A stretch of DNA of 64,000 nucleotides, taken from NCBI RefSeq assembly GCF_000614545.1, contig NZ_BAKW01000009.1, positions 1-64,000 on the forward strand. The letters run 5' to 3'. The translations under genes and the position numbers were made by a program. This document shows positions 61,917 to 64,000 of the stretch, in pieces (the first letter of the stretch is position 1; each line of letters opens with the position of its first letter). Origin of the DNA: Asaia platycodi JCM 25414 (GTDB lineage Bacteria; Pseudomonadota; Alphaproteobacteria; Acetobacterales; Acetobacteraceae). Below the pieces are notes generated by a model. The model searched no databases, was not told where the DNA came from, and saw only the letters and a program-made list of their open reading frames with translations.

Positions 61917-63051
61917 TCACCAGGCAGCGCTATTCTGGCGCTCATCATCGCCCCGGAACCAGGTCGAGGGTCCGTCGAATTGCATTCCGACGATGCCGGT
62001 CCTGCCGCCTCGGTTCTTAAGCACGATCACCTCGGCTGTGCCGGCCGACTTGGCCAGGCGTTCGGTCATTTCGGCCGCGCGCTTCTCGTAGGCCGCATCG
62101 CTCTCGCCGCTGTTCCGGCTGACTTGCCCATCTGCTCCAACGAGAAGCCGAAGCGCCATTTCCTCGCGGTAGAGCGCCATCACACCTCGGGCGTCCTGTT
62201 CGATCGCGCCACTGTCGCGGATATCGGCAAGAAAAGGGCGGCGGTCTTCGCGGTTCTCCGACTGCCGGTTTAGCTGGGACAGGGCGATCACCGGAACGTT
62301 CAGTTCGCGGGCCATGCTGGCTACGTCGCGGCTAATCTCGGTCACTTCGGCCGTGCGGTTGCCTGATCGCTTCACGGCCGCACTGGCTCCATGAGCTGAA
62401 GGTAGTCGAGGGCGATAAACGCAAGGCCCTGCTTCTGCCGCTTCATGCGCGGGGCCCGAGTGAGGATCTGCTGCACGGTCGCGCCCTCGCGGTCATCGAC
62501 CATCATCGGGATATCGTGGGCTGCCATTCCGGCCGAGACGATCCGATCCATGTCCTCGCGTGACACCGGCCGCCTTTCGCCGTTCGGAAATTTCCAATGC
62601 CCCGTCATGACGACATCGACCGGAAGGCCGGTCTTCCCCGCCACTGCCTTGCTCATCAGCTCCTCGGTCGACATTTCGCCGGACCAGATCAGGCCCCGGC
62701 CGGAGGTCTGGGCTGCACGCATGGCCAGCCCGAGCATCAGCGACGACTTGCCGACGCGCGGCCGAGCCGCGACGACATACACGCCACCCGGTCTCAGACC
62801 GCTCAGGAGGTCGCTCAAACCCTGGTAGCCGGTAATCGGATACCCGAGAGGGCGTTCCCTGCCTTCCACGCGGCTTCTGTGGCCTCTAGCATGGCATCGA
62901 TAGCCGGCGCCGAGGTCTTCATCTGCCGTTCGGTGTCTCCGGTGAGTGCGAGACGCTCAAGGCACTCCTGCAATTCCTCGACCAGCACGGCACCCGTTTT
63001 GTCTCCGGCATGGGTCACAGGCTCAATCCCTGTCGCACCCACCATCCTCAC
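61917..63051 (-). pseudogene. DnaB-like replicative helicase remnant, 5' truncated at attR
   Basis: About 377 residues if two breaks (near 62858 and 62383) are repaired. It is the RecA-like C-terminal domain of DnaB: Walker A AARPRVGKSSLML, LIWSGEMSTEEL, Walker B FIALDYLQLM, and ALSQLNRQSENREDRRPFLA followed by DIRDSGAIEQDARGVMAL. The usual N-terminal domain is missing: the frame starts inside the attR repeat, so only about 60 residues precede the ATPase. It is the only replication gene left in the prophage. Confidence 0.75.
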
Positions 63052-63075
63052 CAGCAGAAATCAGCCATTTTTTGA
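63006..63075. repeat. attR, right prophage attachment site
   Basis: Second copy of the 70-bp direct repeat, holding the 3' half of the tRNA-Val but not the 5' half. Four mismatches to attL, two of them in the tRNA-derived part. Confidence 0.9.
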
Positions 63076-63486
63076 GAATTAGCCTCGACTGGGATAGCCC
63101 GTTCGGACTCGTCCATTGCTGCTTATATTGCGTCTAACGGTACCACAACCGTGCTATTGTTTACGAAACTAAACCTTTCAAGCTTTGACCTTTTTCGTCT
63201 ATTTCTGCTCTGCTGACGCTGGCGGCAAGGGGCACCGCAGCCGGTCAGGACAACCCGGCTATCCGCCATAGACGTGACCCAAGATGCCTGCTTGTTACTC
63301 TAGTTCGTCTGCCGAGCGCGCGTACAGAAGTGTCTCTTTCGAAAAGAGACACGCGCAATAACGTGTATGCGCTGCCGATCCACAAAAGTTGCCCATATGC
63401 CCCTCTGAGGCTGCTAAATATTTAAGTCAAACCGCGAGAGATCTAACCCGTTGGCTTGCCTTCCTCTCACAGAGTTGGTGTCCAGC
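63076..63486. other. Intergenic region with a perfect palindrome
   Basis: No gene is recognisable between attR and the dehydrogenase. At 63330-63352, GTGTCTCTTT and AAAGAGACAC form a 10-bp perfect inverted repeat with a 3-nt centre and no T-run, more like an operator or mRNA hairpin than a terminator. It lies 135 bp before the dehydrogenase start. Confidence 0.5.
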
Positions 63487-64000
63487 ATGTCTCTCATCGA
63501 TCCGCGAACCCGTCATCCCAAGCCACCTTTTGCGACGCAGCCCCAGGAATTTCCGGGCCTTTCTGCGGAAATGACACCTCAGCCCGATTATGGCGTCGAC
63601 TCCTATCGGGCAAACGGTCGCCTGAAAGGGCTCGTAGCGCTCATTACCGGGGGAGATTCTGGCATCGGTCGCGCTGTGGCAATTGCCTATGCCAAAGAGG
63701 GAGCCCAGATAGCGCTTTCTTTCCTCGAGGAAGAAAGCGCTGACGCCGACGACGTCGCGGTCACGATCGACAAGCTGGGCGGTGAATGTGTTCTCCTGCC
63801 CGGAGATATCCGAGACGCAGGTACCTGTGTCTCGCTTGTGGCTTCAACCATTGCCGCGTTTGGTAAGCTCGACATTCTGGTCAATAATGCGGCCTTCCAG
63901 TGTCCCCGTGAAAGCCTTCTCGACATATCTGACGAGGAGTGGCGCCGTCATTTCGATACAAACGTGCATGGCATGTTTTATCTAACTAAAGCAGCGATTC
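63487..64000 (+). CDS. Short-chain dehydrogenase/reductase (YghA-like), partial
   Basis: The first 171 residues are in the window; the gene runs off the end. A leader of about 45 residues (KPPFATQPQEFPGLSAEMTP) precedes the Rossmann fold with TGGDSGIGRA at 54-63 and DILVNNAAFQ. The leader plus the TGGDSGIGR motif are typical of the YghA/general-stress-type SDR group, which uses NAD(P)H on aldehydes or ketones. The Ser-Tyr-Lys catalytic residues lie beyond the window. Confidence 0.88.
   Translation, partial: MSLIDPRTRHPKPPFATQPQEFPGLSAEMTPQPDYGVDSYRANGRLKGLVALITGGDSGIGRAVAIAYAKEGAQIALSFLEEESADADDVAVTIDKLGGECVLLPGDIRDAGTCVSLVASTIAAFGKLDILVNNAAFQCPRESLLDISDEEWRRHFDTNVHGMFYLTKAAI

Larger units (their letters stand above)
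39421..63075. mobile_element. P22-like prophage in tRNA-Val, apparently defective
   Basis: Bounded by the two 70-bp repeats. The gene order on the minus strand, from right to left (small-terminase candidate, large terminase, portal, scaffold, coat, gp4-like, tailspike-like, gp10-like, gp14-like, gp7, gp20 and gp16-like, lysis), matches the P22 head and ejection module. Length is about 23.7 kb against about 40 kb for complete relatives. No integrase, excisionase, repressor, recombination or antitermination gene is visible, so it is likely a remnant that lost its early region. Confidence 0.9.

Noticed and set aside
62815..63051. Independent small gene starting MRMVGATGIEPVTHA
   Set aside because: The GATGIEPVT string is the familiar false translation of tRNA 3' sequence; the rest is the upstream part of the helicase remnant.

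Overview
The window looks like the chromosome of an alphaproteobacterium, most likely an acetic acid bacterium (Acetobacteraceae). I base this on the moderately high GC, the purC-purS-purQ-purL-bolA-grxD order, a hemB of the Mg-type (Zn cysteines absent), many TonB-dependent receptors, and a glucose-type sugar porter beside the purine genes. The species is not identifiable from the sequence alone.

Layout. 1-625 has no assignable gene. 626-10011 holds a Na+/H+ antiporter, an M48 protease, a TonB receptor under a cobalamin riboswitch, and a TonB receptor plus phospholipase C operon with a Pho-box-like triple repeat upstream. 10202-16999 is a heme acquisition locus: a receptor divergent from an hmuTUV ABC transporter and an IsdG-type heme monooxygenase, with an iron-type operator between them and two membrane proteins (DUF817, DUF2809) behind the receptor. 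17054-20086 is a terC-slt-pncC operon. 20271-28133 carries purB, a sugar porter and a tightly overlapping purC-purS-(Rap1a-like)-purQ-purL-bolA series, then grxD. 28747-39317 has yraN, hemB, an amino acid permease, glyA, an aspartoacylase-like hydrolase, argE, a DEAD-box helicase, an ELM1-family protein and an unrecognised large protein.

39421-63075 is a prophage of about 23.7 kb inserted in the 3' end of a tRNA-Val(CAC) gene and flanked by 70-bp imperfect direct repeats. It carries a P22-like packaging, head and ejection module in conserved order on the minus strand: DUF5681 small-terminase candidate, large terminase, portal, scaffold, coat, gp4-like, tailspike-like, gp10-like, gp14-like, gp7/gp20/gp16-like. 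Lysis genes and several accessory genes follow. I see no integrase, repressor or early region, so it is probably defective. After the prophage comes the start of a short-chain dehydrogenase that runs off the end of the window.

Two things dominate interpretation. First, about nineteen genes, including the housekeeping genes purL and glyA, have reading frames broken by what look like single missing bases, mostly in short runs of C or G. This is most simply consensus error, and I annotate these genes as whole units and mark the break. Second, the large terminase contains twelve perfect copies of a 7-bp repeat where two would suffice. This puts the gene out of frame in a way that could be restored by copy-number change.
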